NCBI GenBank assembly: GCA_022059125.1
Contig: JAEUWY010000019.1
Location: 434,001 to 498,000, forward strand
Length of the DNA stretch: 64,000 nt
Reading direction: 5' to 3'
Source: Corynespora cassiicola
Lineage: Eukaryota; Ascomycota; Dothideomycetes; Pleosporales; Corynesporascaceae
Below are positions 20,901 to 32,800 of the stretch, piece after piece (the first letter of the stretch is position 1; each line of letters starts with the position of its first letter). The notes beneath the pieces are model-generated. The model was given only the letters and a program-made list of their open reading frames with translations. It searched no databases and was not told the DNA's origin. A program made the position numbers and the translations under genes.

Positions 20901-23368
20901 CGGAAAGACGTTGCCTTGCTTCAAGCCATACGAAACGAGCGTCCGTGCTGGTGGCTACGTTGTGAATCGTTTCTTGACGGGCATTCGACCACAGGAGTAC
21001 TATTTCCACACCATGGCTGGTCGTGAAGGTCTGATTGATACCGCCGTCAAAACATCGCGTTCCGGCTACCTCCAGCGCTGTATCATCAAGGGTATGGAGG
21101 GTCTCCGCGTCGAGTACGATACCTCTGTGCGCGACTCAGACGGAACCATGGTGCAGTTCTTGTATGGAGAAGACGGTCTCGATCCGACGAAGCAAAAGTA
21201 CCTGAACGACTTCAAGTTCCAGGCGCAAAACTTCATGTCAACATACCAGTCTCTGAGCGTCAACGATGCCTACGGCGATATCTACAGCGCCGAAGCCACC
21301 GAACACACCAAAGCAGCATATAAGAAGGTCCGAAAGACTGGCGATCCGGCAGCCATGGACCCTGCCATTTCAGTGTACACACCCAGTCGGTACAGCGGCA
21401 GTGTGTCAGAGAAGTTTTACGCCGCCAAGAAGGAGGTACGTTCATAATTTGCACTTTGCCTCGTCCTTTAGATTAGTTGCTAACTACGTGCAGTACACCG
21501 ATAGCAACCCCGATCAGCTCCTCAAGAACAAGAAAAAGGACCCGACCGGCGAGGTGCTCAAGAAGACTTTCGAATCCTTGCTAGATGTCAAATACATGCG
21601 GTCGCTCGTCGAGCCTGGCGAGGCCGTCGGCGTCGTTGCTGGACAGTCTATCGGAGAACCCTCGACTCAGATGACGCTGAACACGTTTCATTTGGCTGGT
21701 CACGCCGCCAAGAACGTTACGTTGGGTATCCCCCGTCTGCGAGAAATCGTCATGACCGCCAGTGCCGACATTTCGACGCCGGGCATGACCCTCTACCCTC
21801 ACCCCGAATTGCCCAAGGAGCAGCATGAAAAGTTTGCCAAGAGCATCAGTCGTCTTCCCCTCTCCTCAGTGCTCGACAAGGTCACGGTGACTGAGAGGCT
21901 TGGCCCTGGAACCCAGTTCTCGCAGGCCAGGACCTTCAAGATCCGCCTCGACTTTTATCCCGCCAAGGAGTACACGCAAGAGTATGCCATCAAGGTGCGG
22001 GATGTGGCTGACGCAATCGAGAAGAAGTTTTGCCCGCGACTACAGAAAATCGTTCGCGCCGACCTGAAGAAGAAGGGCGAGAACAAGTCTCTGGCCACGG
22101 CCCGGTCGGCGGCTGTTCCTACCATTGGCGAGTCTTCTGGTACGGTCGAGCAGGACAACGCCAGGGCGGCGGATGCCGACAAGGAAGGCGGTCTGGACGA
22201 CGACGAGAGCGACGACGGTGACAATGAGGACGACGCCACATATGCCAAGCAGCGCGGCAAGCGTTTGGACGAGGTCGAGTTTGATGCGCCAGAAGAGGAG
22301 GAGCAGGCGTTTGCCAATGGTTTGGACGAGCCTGCCGACGACGACGAGACTTATGGCGGCAGCCCCAAACCCAGCAGAATTGGCACGCCAGAGCCGGGAG
22401 CCGACAGTGATGATGAAGGTGACAGGGAGATCATCCCGTCTGATGAGACATCGGCAGCCCGCCGCGACAAGATTTGCACATCCAACGCCGATATTTCGGA
22501 ATTCAAGTTTGACGACAAGAAGGGTGAGTGGTGCGAAATCACGTTTGAGTTTTCGGCTACGACTCCCAAGCTGCTCATGCTGCACCACGTCGAGTCGACG
22601 GCAGATTGGGCGACAATCCACGTCATTCCCGGCATCACCAGCGCCATGGTGTCGTACAAGGACCCGTCGTCGGGCCAGGACATTGAAAACCCCGTCATCA
22701 TCACCGAGGGCTCCAACATGACAGCCATGCGCGAGTTTGGCCACATCATCGACACGTCGCGCATCTTCACAAACGACATTGTGGCCATGCTTGACCTCTA
22801 CGGCGTCGAGGCATGCCGTGCCTCCATTGTGCGCGAGATGCACGCCGTCTTCAGCGGCCACGGCATCAGCGTCGACCAGCGCCATTTGAACCTCATCGCA
22901 GACACAATGACCAAGTCGGGCAGCTTCACGGCCTTTAACCGCAACGGCACCATGAAGGGCAACGTCAGCCCCTTTATGAAGATGAGCTTCGAGACGACGG
23001 TGGGCTTCTTGCGGGATGCCGTCCTGGAGCGCGACTGGGACGAGTTGAGGAATCCGTCGGCCAGGATCGTCGTGGGCAGGCTGGGCACCGTGGGTACCGG
23101 CGCGTTCGATGTGCTCGCGCCCGTTAGGGTGGTTGATCCGGTCAAGGAGGGAGTGGTTGAGAGCGCGGAGGCGGAGGAGGAGGTAGGGCAGGATGTCAGC
23201 ATGATGGATGTGGATGGCGAGGACGTGCAGGCCCAGCTCGATGCGCAGATCCAGGCCGAGGCGCCGCGGGAAGAAGAGAGAGAGGAGGAAGAGCAGCAAC
23301 GGCGCAAGGAGAAGAAAGAAAAAAAGCACAAAAAGGAAAAGAAACACAAGCGGGATAAGAGTTCATAG
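17910..23368 (+). CDS. RPA190: DNA-directed RNA polymerase I largest subunit
   Basis: Three exons: 17910-18091, 18162-21435 and 21494-23368, giving 1776 aa. This is the catalytic A190 subunit that transcribes rRNA. The first junction creates the clamp zinc site (CSTCGL...CPGHCGH, residues 62-76). A second Cys pair (CHYC) and an acidic insert (about 150-165) follow. [20 protein letters not shown], then [15 protein letters not shown], precede the catalytic [12 protein letters not shown]; its three Asp (about D638, D640, D642) hold Mg2+. The bridge-helix/trigger-loop region includes [20 protein letters not shown]. The third exon holds [21 protein letters not shown] and the long acidic loop typical of Pol I (about 1300-1420). 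The C-terminus carries an extra, very Lys-rich tail ([18 protein letters not shown]), possibly a nucleolar-targeting segment. Confidence 0.97.
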
Positions 23369-26300
23369 GTGGAGGGAGAATGACGGGATGAGAAAGCGAA
23401 GGGGGGTGGAGGTGTATGACGCTATACTTGTATCCATTTATTCTACTATACACTTTTCACTGATCTGGCATTCGCATCTTCATCACCAAAAAGGGAAAAG
23501 GCGTCATGTTTTACCTTCTCGGGGGTATGTGGAGTTTGATTTTGGTAGCTTTGCTAGATTTTTGAACTTGAGGGGTAATGAATTCATCGTTGACTATACA
23601 TCTTTTTCGCTCTTTTTGAGAGTGATGGGCGGGGAGATGATGGAGTGCGAGAGAAGAGGAAATGGAAATTCATGGTCATGTTGGCACTGCTGATGATGAT
23701 GATACCCACCACCCTTCTCTGCCCACGCAGCCGCTGTCCCTTCCCCCCTCATGATCAAATATCGAGCCCATGGCTTCGAAAACGCGGCGTATGGAGGTTT
23801 CAAAAGCACTGCAAAGAGTACGATGTTCAAAGTCGTCTTCCCATACAGTATAGGAGAAGGGGAGGTGCATGCGCGTAAGCGAGCGAAAGAGAGGCAAACG
23901 GGGGGAGGGGGAGGGGTACATAACGACTGCATTTCGCCCTTTGTTTTGCAGATACGCCTTTCGTGTTTTGTGAAAGGGGGCGGGGGCTTAAAATCATGAA
24001 GGATTAATGCATGTTCGATGGGGGTACCAAAAGAAGGCAATTTTCCAATCCATGTGGAAAGGAGTGTGAGCCGGTGTTGGGGAATTAAAAAATCTGATGA
24101 CGAAGTGGCATGTGTGGGTTTCAGTTGAGGGGGACTAAAAATGCAATGTGGCTCACTAAATGTGTGAGCACCGACAGAGACTTCAGGGACGCTGAAAAAT
24201 GAGTGCAGTTTTTGCGGCATAGAATCAAGATTCCATGAAAAGTGTCAATGTTTGGGAGGATACTAAAACGTTGCATCGGCAAAAGGCATGGATCGATTGG
24301 CTGTGAGCAAGCATGAAGCAGGAATAAAATACACTTCCTACATCCAAATGTGTGCCTGAGGCAATTAAAAAGCGTGGAGCTGCGTCGAATGTGTGTTTTC
24401 TGGCAAAAATCCAAAATCTTACAGACTAACAGGAAATAGTTGCACGCTGCAAGGGACAGAATTAAAACAACGGAACCGAAGATACTTATGTGAGCTTCAA
24501 GCGGTAGACCTGATATACGCAATAACCAAGCCTTTGACTACTGGCTTTAAAGCTAAATATCAGATGAATAAAATGATATGAGATTGTGGCAGGAATGCAG
24601 TTCAACTGGCTATATAGCTAAAACAAAGCATCGGCGGTACTTTCACATGTCGGCGCGCAAAGATCCAAATCAACCTCCACAGAGATTTATTATTGGTTGC
24701 TAGATGAAAGATACGAAATCCATGAGAGATATTGAACCAGGTTTTAAACTTTTGCATTCATCAGTCCTGGTATTGACAATTATCTCATCAAGTCTCGACT
24801 ATCCGTCTCATGTTCATAATAAGAGGACTCTTGAAAACCATCAAAAGTCACGATTCTGAAGGGAAGTAAAACAGACTGATGTTCACTACATGTCTTCTGT
24901 TACAGTGCCCCGAGGATTATATCGTGAGGTAAGGGCGCTATTCGATTAGACACGGCGCAACTAGGGACTGCAACTTCAAAAATATCATAGACATAGAAAA
25001 ACTCGCAAAGCAAGAATAGAAAAAGATCTAAGCCCGTCCTACATTGGACAGTCTTCCTCTAGCCTGCTTTCTTCACAAAGCTGCTCTAAAATATAGCTGT
25101 CGAGTATAGCTATGTGTAGAAGTTTGTTTTCAAGGATTGCAGTTTCATGATATGAGGGAAGCTGAAAACTAGCTTAATGGAATACATGTGGAAAAGGACA
25201 TAAAGCCTACAAACATGTTACACAATTGTGGCAGCAACTAGCAGTCAGCAACTCAGGCCTCATCGCAGCCAGCATCTAAAAGCGCCACAATATTTTGCAA
25301 TGCGTGGAAATAAAAAGAAATCGATCAATTGCAGCTCGATACATCCAAGTACAAAAGCAACAACTCCCTATAAATTTCTCAAGCTACAGTTCATAAAGGC
25401 CGAAAGTAGCTGATCACAGAAGCTATGTACAGCAAAATCCACAGTCCTGACTAAAAAAATGCGTGCCCTACAGCGTGGAGACCCCAACAACTAAGAATTT
25501 GTCTACATAAAAACAGTATCCCCAGTATTTAAAATTCAACCCAAAGGTTCCATATGTGAACGAGCAAAATACATGTCGTCGATGGGGTAATCGACGCCAA
25601 GTCAAAACCGGCAAAAAAATGGGGAATGCCCAGTGCGAGATAAAAAGCGATACAAACTTCTATGCATGAGAATGAAACACAGTAAAAGTCCCATATGTCT
25701 CGAGAATCACCCTCATTCACTAGATGGCGTGTTGGAAAGTAGATATCGGCATAGCCAGTCTACTGATGAACGAAAGAGACCGTCATGTTCTGGAGTTGTT
25801 CCGGAAAAAAAGGGTTTTTACTCAATATAAATGACCAGAAGTTTAAATGAGATTACGCCACAGGAAATTCATAATGGGACAAATAGCAGGTCTCGGACAT
25901 CAAAACTAGTATATTCTGTACCCATGATCTTCACACCAAGTCAGGCGATACCGTCTTCAATCAAGGAAAGGACATGAACATGGTACCAGAATGATACATG
26001 GACCAGAAAACTCCTGTAGTTAAGAGCCATGGAGAGTTTTCCAGCCTTTTCCGGGGAAACCATGTCCCCATCCAGGGCTCTAAGATCCAGTATTCGATCG
26101 ATGGTGGTTCCTAAGCGGAAGAAGAAGGCCACAAAATGAAGGCACAATGCCTTATGGACATTTGTTTGGTAAAAAGAATTTGCCGCCGTCCACCAGATGA
26201 GTACTTGAGTAGCGCGGCCAGTACTATAATTTGGAGATCCCATACTTGAATAAAGCTGAACAGATGGTCGCCGAATGTACGCCAGCGTTGCTAAAAGCGG

Positions 26301-27217
26301 CATGCATGATCACGTTCAAAAGACAAACGTTATTGATGTATATTTCTATCTAAAAATAGGGCCGCCCAAAGGATACCGCGCGATCATGTCATGACCATGC
26401 TTCGATAGAGTGGCCATTTAATCCAGCAACACGTCGAAAGCGCAAAGACCGTTGTAATGAGGTCAACAGGCACAAAGGACTTCCACAAACGAGGTAATAT
26501 ATCATGGGGAGGCTGCAAGAATGGATTCACGGAGGTTTCGCATCCAGAAGAGCAGGCCGGAATTGATTCGGTCTAAGACTTGGATCGGTGATTCAAAGGT
26601 TCCTTCAGATCTCCCGACACCACCCTGCAGGCCAGCTCAGGTTTGCCCGGCCTTGGGAGCTTCTTATTGAAACAATCTTCTGCTAGCATTCTCAGGATCA
26701 GCAATGGCCTTGGATGCATGAGTGTGTATTTCAGTTGCATGTCAAGCACCTTGGTGTTTGCCTGACAACCACGAAAATCGACGTCTTAGGGACAATTAAC
26801 AGTGTTATCGGGCGGTATATCTAGCGTCACTAGTCTGTCTATATATACTAGCCTGTTTAACTAGCTGCTAATACTATTTGTAAGTGTACATCACTCAGTA
26901 AACGCGTACCATTCTTTGCAATAATTTATTTTTGATGCTGCCAGGTGGGTGCTTGAATGCTAGATTTGAGGTGGTTAGTCAATCTCGCTGTTGCGACTCT
27001 TTTTAGACCTGGTGGCATAGATGGGGGAGCACTTGTAACTCATGTAACAGCTACAGACATAGGCGATTTTCAACCAAAAATTCAAAGTTAAACTTCATCC
27101 GTATCTCTACTATCCCGGGCATAATGTCAGCCTAAGTTAACTAGTAAAAGTGGTGTTTTCATTCGGGCTACTTGTGAGTTGAGTTAAGTTTCCACAATGT
27201 CACAGCGGGCGTATTAA
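23369..27217. other. Gene-poor, lower-GC block
   Basis: About 3.8 kb with no supported intact gene. GC content falls clearly below that of the flanking genes from about 24000 onwards. ORFs at 24121-24522 (-) and 25941-26303 (-) are open but match nothing I recognise and lack the codon bias of neighbouring genes. 26800-26900 is strongly AT-rich. The block ends in a kinase relic. I looked for box C/D snoRNA signals and could not establish any. Confidence 0.5.
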
Positions 27218-27565
27218 TCGAGATGCCAGTGCTTCTATGTCATTACGGGCGTGGAGTGGCTCCACGCCGACCTTGCCACGCTAGAGGCTGAACCGGAGTC
27301 GGTGATTTTACTCAAGTTGCTTTCAGCTTTTGGGCCTCTACCAGATAGGCTCGTGGAACACGTCGACGACGCCGAATTGGGGGAGCTCTTGAGAGCCCTG
27401 TGGCAAGCGATATAAGAGGACGAGACTGATGAACCATTTGATGGCTGGTCGTCAGACACGTTTCCTGACCTGGACAGCGAGGCAAAGAGACTGATATTGA
27501 GGATGACGAACCTCGACCCGGCGAAAAGGCCATCGATGCCAGACATCATGGCCGATACCTATTAG
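27218..27565 (+). pseudogene. Relic of a fungal protein-kinase C-terminus
   Basis: On the plus strand, in the frame of a TAG at 27563, the sequence reads EWLHADLATLEAEPESV, LLKLLSAFGPLPDRLVEHV, LGELLRALWQAI, a TAA stop (27413-27415), then EDETDEPFDGWSSDTFPDL and RLILRMTNLDPAKRPSMPDI. It ends MADTY-stop. The order of ..FGPLP.., ..RALW.AI.. and RLI..MTNLDPAKRPSM (kinase subdomain XI) is that of the last third of a fungal kinase-fold protein. No ATP-binding or catalytic loop was found upstream. One internal stop and loss of about two thirds of the domain show it is broken. A CAA-to-TAA change would explain the stop and would fit RIP. Confidence 0.6.
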
Positions 27566-27700
27566 CATTTGAGGGATATTCACCGAGGGAGTTCTTAGAA
27601 TGGATATGGCAACCAAGGACAATAGTTGAGTAAAATATCATAATTTACTCACTCGCAAAGATATCCCTACACTCTATCCCTACACTCGCCTTATCCCCTC

Positions 27701-27949
27701 TCAACACCTCCTCCCCATCCCCATTCCCCCACCCATTCTCCGTCCCCCCATCCTCCCCCCTCCATATCCTCCGCTCATAGGCGGCCTCCCTCCCCCACAT
27801 CCCCCACCGCCACCACCTCCGTGATGCACGACATGCTGTACATTCCCTCCCCTGCGGCCGCCGAAGCGGCTTCCGCCCATGCCCATGCCCATACTGGGTC
27901 CAGCGCCATAGGGGCTCCTGCGCGAGGGGCGGGAGGGTCCGCAGCCCAT
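27701..27949 (-). CDS. Small Gly-rich protein with MGC N-terminus (unrecognised)
   Basis: 82-aa ORF starting MGCGPSRPSRRSPYG. The frame is open 71 codons further upstream, but that part is low-complexity and this start creates an M-G-C context: Gly2 for N-myristoylation, Cys3 for palmitoylation, basic residues at 7 and 10-11. The body alternates Gly/Met/Arg blocks (GMGMGGSRFGGRRGG, then a His pair and a seven-Gly run, then PPMSGGYGGGRMGGRR). The ending is GMGRRC. I do not recognise the protein. The N-terminus suggests membrane attachment; RGG-like patches could bind RNA. It could instead be a chance ORF in a GC-rich tract. The next gene, a thioesterase on the same strand, ends about 1.1 kb upstream. 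Confidence 0.4.
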   Translation of the reverse strand: MGCGPSRPSRRSPYGAGPSMGMGMGGSRFGGRRGGNVQHVVHHGGGGGGGCGGGRPPMSGGYGGGRMGGRRMGGGMGMGRRC

Positions 27950-29008
27950 TTTGTGTTGGTTGTGCTGGCTGTTAGGTTGAAAGGTGTGTATGGGCGGTGG
28001 ATCTTGATGGACTCGAAATTGTGTTTTGCTTCGAGGGCCGGTGTGGGATGTGGCTGGTTTCAAGGATGACGGATTGGTCTTGTTTGTTTGTTGATCCGGG
28101 GTAATCTTCCCACTTCGCAAGGATAATATCTCTCGCCCAAAGAGCTGTTCCAAAAGGCACAAATGTATGTATGAATATGGTCTTGACTCTTGTCTCTCTA
28201 CCGATCGGTCTACACCTCCCTTATATACCCCCCCTCCCCTCGCCTTCCCTCTATCCGGCTCTCTACCCTCCCATCAGCCAAGCCCCCCAAACCAACTATG
28301 ACATCTGCCCGGCGCCCACCTCTCGGCACACTCGTTCCAGACCCCCCTCGTCCTCTGCCCTGAGTGCCTGGGCGCCGTGCCGAAGCAGCCGCTTGGCAGC
28401 TAGCGGAGCGGAACGCTCGGGGGAAGATTGGAGCTGCTGATTGGGTGGGAGGGCTAGAAGGTGCTGGGCGTGTTGGTAGGGATTGCTTAGTGTGGCGCAA
28501 GTGCGGCGCCTGATTGGGTGGGGTGACGTCGCGTGTGGCGGTGCGTGGCGTCAGAGGGGGGGGGAAGGTTTGGGGTACCGGGCCCGGGGGACGTTGGAGG
28601 GCTTGGGGGTTCCAGAGTTGGAAGGCGAGGAGAGAGGGGGAACTTGGTTTGTTGGTTGGGAGGACGTCACTGGGGGATCGCATGGGACGGTTACTGTTGG
28701 GTGGGACGCGTATGTACTTAGGTAGTAGTGGGCGGAACGTGTGCCGATTGAAATATTCAATCAAGGCACGACGGAAAACGAGTTCGAATTGGATTGCCGT
28801 CAAGACAAAATCTATCGTCTATCATCTACGTCTATGTCATGTCATATCATGTCGCCTCTCTAATTCCCACCCGTTCGTCGCCGGAGCTATGGGTGGTTTC
28901 TAAAGGAGAGGCGTCCATCTGCGCCATCCGAGTGGAATCCGTCATTCATGGGAGCGAGGAATGATAGCCCAAAGAAGATGGCGCGTCGTCAGAGGAGAAA
29001 ACTCCAAT
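27950..29008. other. Intergenic region
   Basis: About 1 kb without a supported gene. Overlapping ORFs on both strands around 28210-28800 are Pro/Arg/Gly-rich shadows of a GC-rich stretch with G-runs near 28555-28590. Confidence 0.5.
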
Positions 29009-29470
29009 CTATATCTTCACAAACTTGGTGTGCGAGCCCTTGGCTACAATGGGGCCCCGCTCGCCGTCGACGAGCTTCCAGATGGTGGCAGTGGTAAAGG
29101 CCAGGGTGCCGCCAACCTTGTCGGCCACGCCCTCAATCTCAATCTCGTCGCCGTCGCGGGCGGAGCTCACGTACGAGATATGGATGTCGGTGCTGACGCC
29201 CGTCTTGTCGCGCCTGTCAAAGGCAGCAATGGAAATGCCGCCCACCCAATCTATCAGCGTCGCCGACACGGAGCCGTGGATGCCGCCGTGGGTGTTGACG
29301 TGGTTCTTGGTCAGCGGCAGCCTCGCGCGCACCACGCCCTTGGACGCAAACGTCAGCCGGATGTCGTCAAGCAGGAACTGGTAGATGGGGCTGTTGGGCT
29401 TGCGGCGCTCCCAGAACTGCTGCACGTGGGCGAGCGTCTGCGCATCGTTGTGCGGATGCGCGTCGGCCAT
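29009..29470 (-). CDS. Hotdog-fold acyl-CoA thioesterase (ACOT13/PaaI type)
   Basis: Intron-free, 153 aa, starting MADAHPHND. The core signature is NVNTHGGIHGSVSATLIDWV-like at about residues 68-85. It has HGG and the acidic residue in the long helix (LID) expected of PaaI/ACOT13 hotdog thioesterases. After it come GVSTDIHISYVSSARDGDEI and KVGGTLAFTTATIW, the usual beta-strand order ending with KLV.GE..PIVAKGSHTKF. These enzymes hydrolyse acyl-CoA to free acid and CoA, normally as tetramers. No mitochondrial or peroxisomal signal stands out; the last residues are KFVKI. The frame extends upstream, but residues before this Met are Ser/Leu-rich and not family-like. It is divergent from the PXA/PX protein (411 bp). 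Confidence 0.88.
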   Translation of the reverse strand: MADAHPHNDAQTLAHVQQFWERRKPNSPIYQFLLDDIRLTFASKGVVRARLPLTKNHVNTHGGIHGSVSATLIDWVGGISIAAFDRRDKTGVSTDIHISYVSSARDGDEIEIEGVADKVGGTLAFTTATIWKLVDGERGPIVAKGSHTKFVKI

Positions 29471-29881
29471 GGCGGAGCAGTGGGACGCAGCGGGTCGCAG
29501 TGGGAGGCCGGTGAGACTGGCGATGAGACTGGCGAGACTGATGAGACTTGTCCGGCGAGCGAGACTGCGTATGGTCGCGACTGAGGTGGGAGGAGACAAG
29601 GGGATGCAAGGGCGCCGTCGGGGGTGAGAAAAGCTGGTGTCCCCCCATTCGCCCTTCGCCGCGCGTCGGCGGCCGCGTTTCTCCGGGGCCGCGACGCCCT
29701 GCCCTGGGCCCCCCGGGGGGGAGCAACGTCGAGCTGTGAAACTGTCCGGCCCTCCAGCGACCGGCACACGCCACCTAACCCAGAAACCTTCCAGAAGCCC
29801 ATACAAGAAGACGTCCAAGCTGTCGTCGTCGCTGCGAGCCCCGCCATCCCCGCCCATGTGCGCCTGCACGCCGCCGCTACC
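29471..29881. promoter_or_regulatory. Divergent promoter region thioesterase/PXA-PX protein
   Basis: 411 bp, GC-rich, with a C/G-run palindrome (ggccccccgggggg) at about 29707-29720. Must serve both start codons. No TATA box. Confidence 0.45.
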
Positions 29882-32800
29882 ATGAGCGATACTACCCAGA
29901 CGCCCGCGCCCGCGCCCGCGCCCCGAGACGAGCTCGAGCAGCTCCACGACTCGCTCCACGCCGCGCCCTCTCCCCACGATCCGCCCGCTGCGGAGCCCCG
30001 GAACGATGCCAAAGACGCCCACGATGCCCCAGACGCCCCGCTCGACCTGAAAACTCTCACCGACCGCGCCCTGCATTTTCTGGCCACAGCCAGCAACGAG
30101 ACCCTCGGCGCCTGTCTGGCCGGCCTGGGCGTGGGCACCTACCTGGTGCTGGGACGAGTCGGCCTGCTGCTGATAGGCGTCGTCGCCGGCGTCGTGCTGC
30201 ATGCCACCTGGGAGGGCAATGCCCGCGGCGGGGGAGCCCACGCCGCCGCCCCCGAGGGCAGGCGGCGCGAGCTGGGCGTCGACGTGGCCCACAGAGTGCT
30301 CGACTGGCGGGATACGCGCGCCTCGGGCAGGGAGGGCGGCGGCGACGAGTCCGACATGGCCGTCAGGCTGTATTCGGGGAGGGAATTGGACTATTCAGAC
30401 TTTCGCCCGGAAACGGCCGCTGCCCTCACCGAGCTGACAGACGCCGTCATCCGCGATTATGTCAAGTATGTTGAGCCCATCCGCCCCGTAGACGGCTCTA
30501 ATGCAAGCACAGGTGGTGGTACGCCCCTATCCTCCCCGGAGAATCGTCCTTTCCTGCATCGTGCCGCCAGACCCTCACTGCCTTTGTGCTGTCCATGTCG
30601 ACCCACCTCTCGCGCAAGCGCCCCGCCGATAACTTGGTCGACTTTGTGACGCGTTCGTCGTCTTTTATGATCATCTTCTTCCAGGAGTTGTCCAATGCCA
30701 TCCTCGCGTCCCCGGGCGATACTGCGGGCGAGGCCGTGGACCTCTATCTCAAGATGAAGCGGGACAGCACCCTGGCAAACATTCTCGACAGCGATTACCA
30801 GATGAAGCAATTCAGCAACGCTGCCGAAGACATCTTGCAAAACTATCTCGAGCCCAAGACGTACAACTGCAAGCCGGCCCAGACCTTTCTGAAGCAGATC
30901 CTGGCCAAGGTCGTCCTCGAGATGATTGTCGTCAGCTGCTCGAAACCGGAATGGATCAACGGGTGGATCGTGTACATGCTCGAGGAGGGCGAGCCCGAGC
31001 TGATGAATGCCATTGACGCCGGCGTCGAGGGTTCTTCAGGCCAGCTCCAAAACGTCAAGAATGAAGTAGAGCGGCGGCAGGCTGAGTCGCCCGTGTCGCC
31101 GCGGGACTTGAAGCACAAGAGAGTGGTCAGCCAGGCACAGGAGGCAATGGACGATGCCATGAAGGAAGCGCAACGTTTGAGTCAGATGATTGCTGAAGAG
31201 GACGCAAAGAGGCTGCTGGAGAAGCTGCAAGACAAGCGGCAGACTTCGAGCTCGACGCTCAACGACGACCAATCGGAGAGCACCACCCAGGGAGTTGTTA
31301 CGCCGACGTCGTCCCAGAGTGAGACGGTGGAGAACGAGGCCAACGACCTTGGCATCTCAAACCTGCCGCTGCAAGCGTCCTCGCAGGTTGACACGCATTC
31401 CCCCGCCAGGGTGGAAGATTCGCCGAAACACGAGAGCCAGCGCTCATTCACCAGTTTCGACCAGCTGGTACCAAATGCTCCCCCGACCGCCCTCATGTCG
31501 AGTCCGCCTCCTGCTCCTCCGCCCCTCACATTACATAACGGCAAGATGAGTATCTTTGACGATTCGGTGCCCGGAGAGATCAACCAGGCCACTATCAAGA
31601 GTAAGCCTCAGGTCGAGTACCTGATCCAGATTGAGCCCGCGTCGCACCACCACACTGGATGGATGACGGCGCGCAAGTTTACCGACTTTGAGACGTTGCA
31701 CGAGGTGCTACGCCGGATAGCAGCCGTAACCGGCGCCACAGGATTCACAGAGGCGCACGCAGCGCTGCCGCACTGGAAGGGCCGCACCAAGGCCGCCCTC
31801 CGTGCGGATCTAGAGTCGTAAGTTGGGAGGTGTCACCAACATAAGCGATCGCTGACGGACAAATGCAGATATCTCAATGGCGCCGTCAAGTACAAGTCTC
31901 TTGCCGAAAGCGAGGGCATGAAGCGCTTCCTCGAAAAGGAAATGGGCTCGGGCAGATCACCTGGCTCAAAGGGCTTTCCTGGGATCGGATGGCCTGGCCA
32001 GACTTTTGAAAACATGGGCAAAGGCATGATCGATGCCTTGACCAAAGCGCCCCAGGGCGTCGCCGGAGGTGGCAAGGCGCTCTTTGGCGGCGTCACGGGC
32101 GTCTTGGGAAGCGTGACAACCCCCCTTGGGAAGAAGAATAATCGAGACTCTGTGTCGGCAACCAACAGCCCGGGGACCGTTTCGCGCGCAGCCACCACTC
32201 CAACACCACCCGTCCAAAACAGACATGGCCGAGCCGAGAGCACAGTATCAGAACTCCCAACTCACATTCGCACAGAGAGCATCATGTCGTCTGCCGCTAA
32301 ACGGACTAGCAGCGAATCTCTCCGCAACCCAAACTCGCCCGTCATCGATCAGCAGCCTCAACGCGAGGCGCCCATGGAGCGAAGGCCGAGCTACAACCCA
32401 GATGGCGATGGTCGAAGGTCAGGCAAGTCGTCCGTATACGGCGCCTCACGGAGCAACAGCCGCGCGCCGTCGGTGCGCGACAGCGTCGACCTCTCGCCAT
32501 TGATGGGCGGCGACCAGATTCTCAACCTCCCACCTATGCCCTCTGACATTCCAGACGACTACAGTGCCGAGTCTCGTCCTTCGCTGGATCCTTTCCACAG
32601 TCGCCACCCCTCACGCGCATCCACCACCTCGCTCTCCCTACCCACCGAACCTGTTCCTCCCCTCCCCCGCCGACCATCTGCCATATCTCTCTCGTCGTCC
32701 AATCCCGCCCCTACATCCGCGCCCCCCGCTACCACGACATCCGTATCCAGGCAGAGCAAGCCCCGCAACCATGCGCCGCTCTCGGAGCAAGAGACGACGG

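Noticed and set aside
22040..23347. 435-aa minus-strand ORF opposite RPA190
   Set aside because: Antisense shadow of the conserved polymerase exon; composition follows the complementary codons.
24000..26000. Possible box C/D snoRNA cluster (scattered tgatga and ctga motifs)
   Set aside because: C and D boxes do not pair at proper spacing with terminal stems, and no rRNA complementarity could be shown by eye.
25941..26303. 120-aa minus-strand ORF in the gene-poor block
   Set aside because: No recognisable motif, no start context and no neighbouring exons; insufficient to call a gene.
28210..28803. 197-aa minus-strand ORF upstream of the thioesterase
   Set aside because: Pro/Arg/Thr low complexity; overlapping ORFs exist on the other strand at the same place; no motif or splice-supported continuation.
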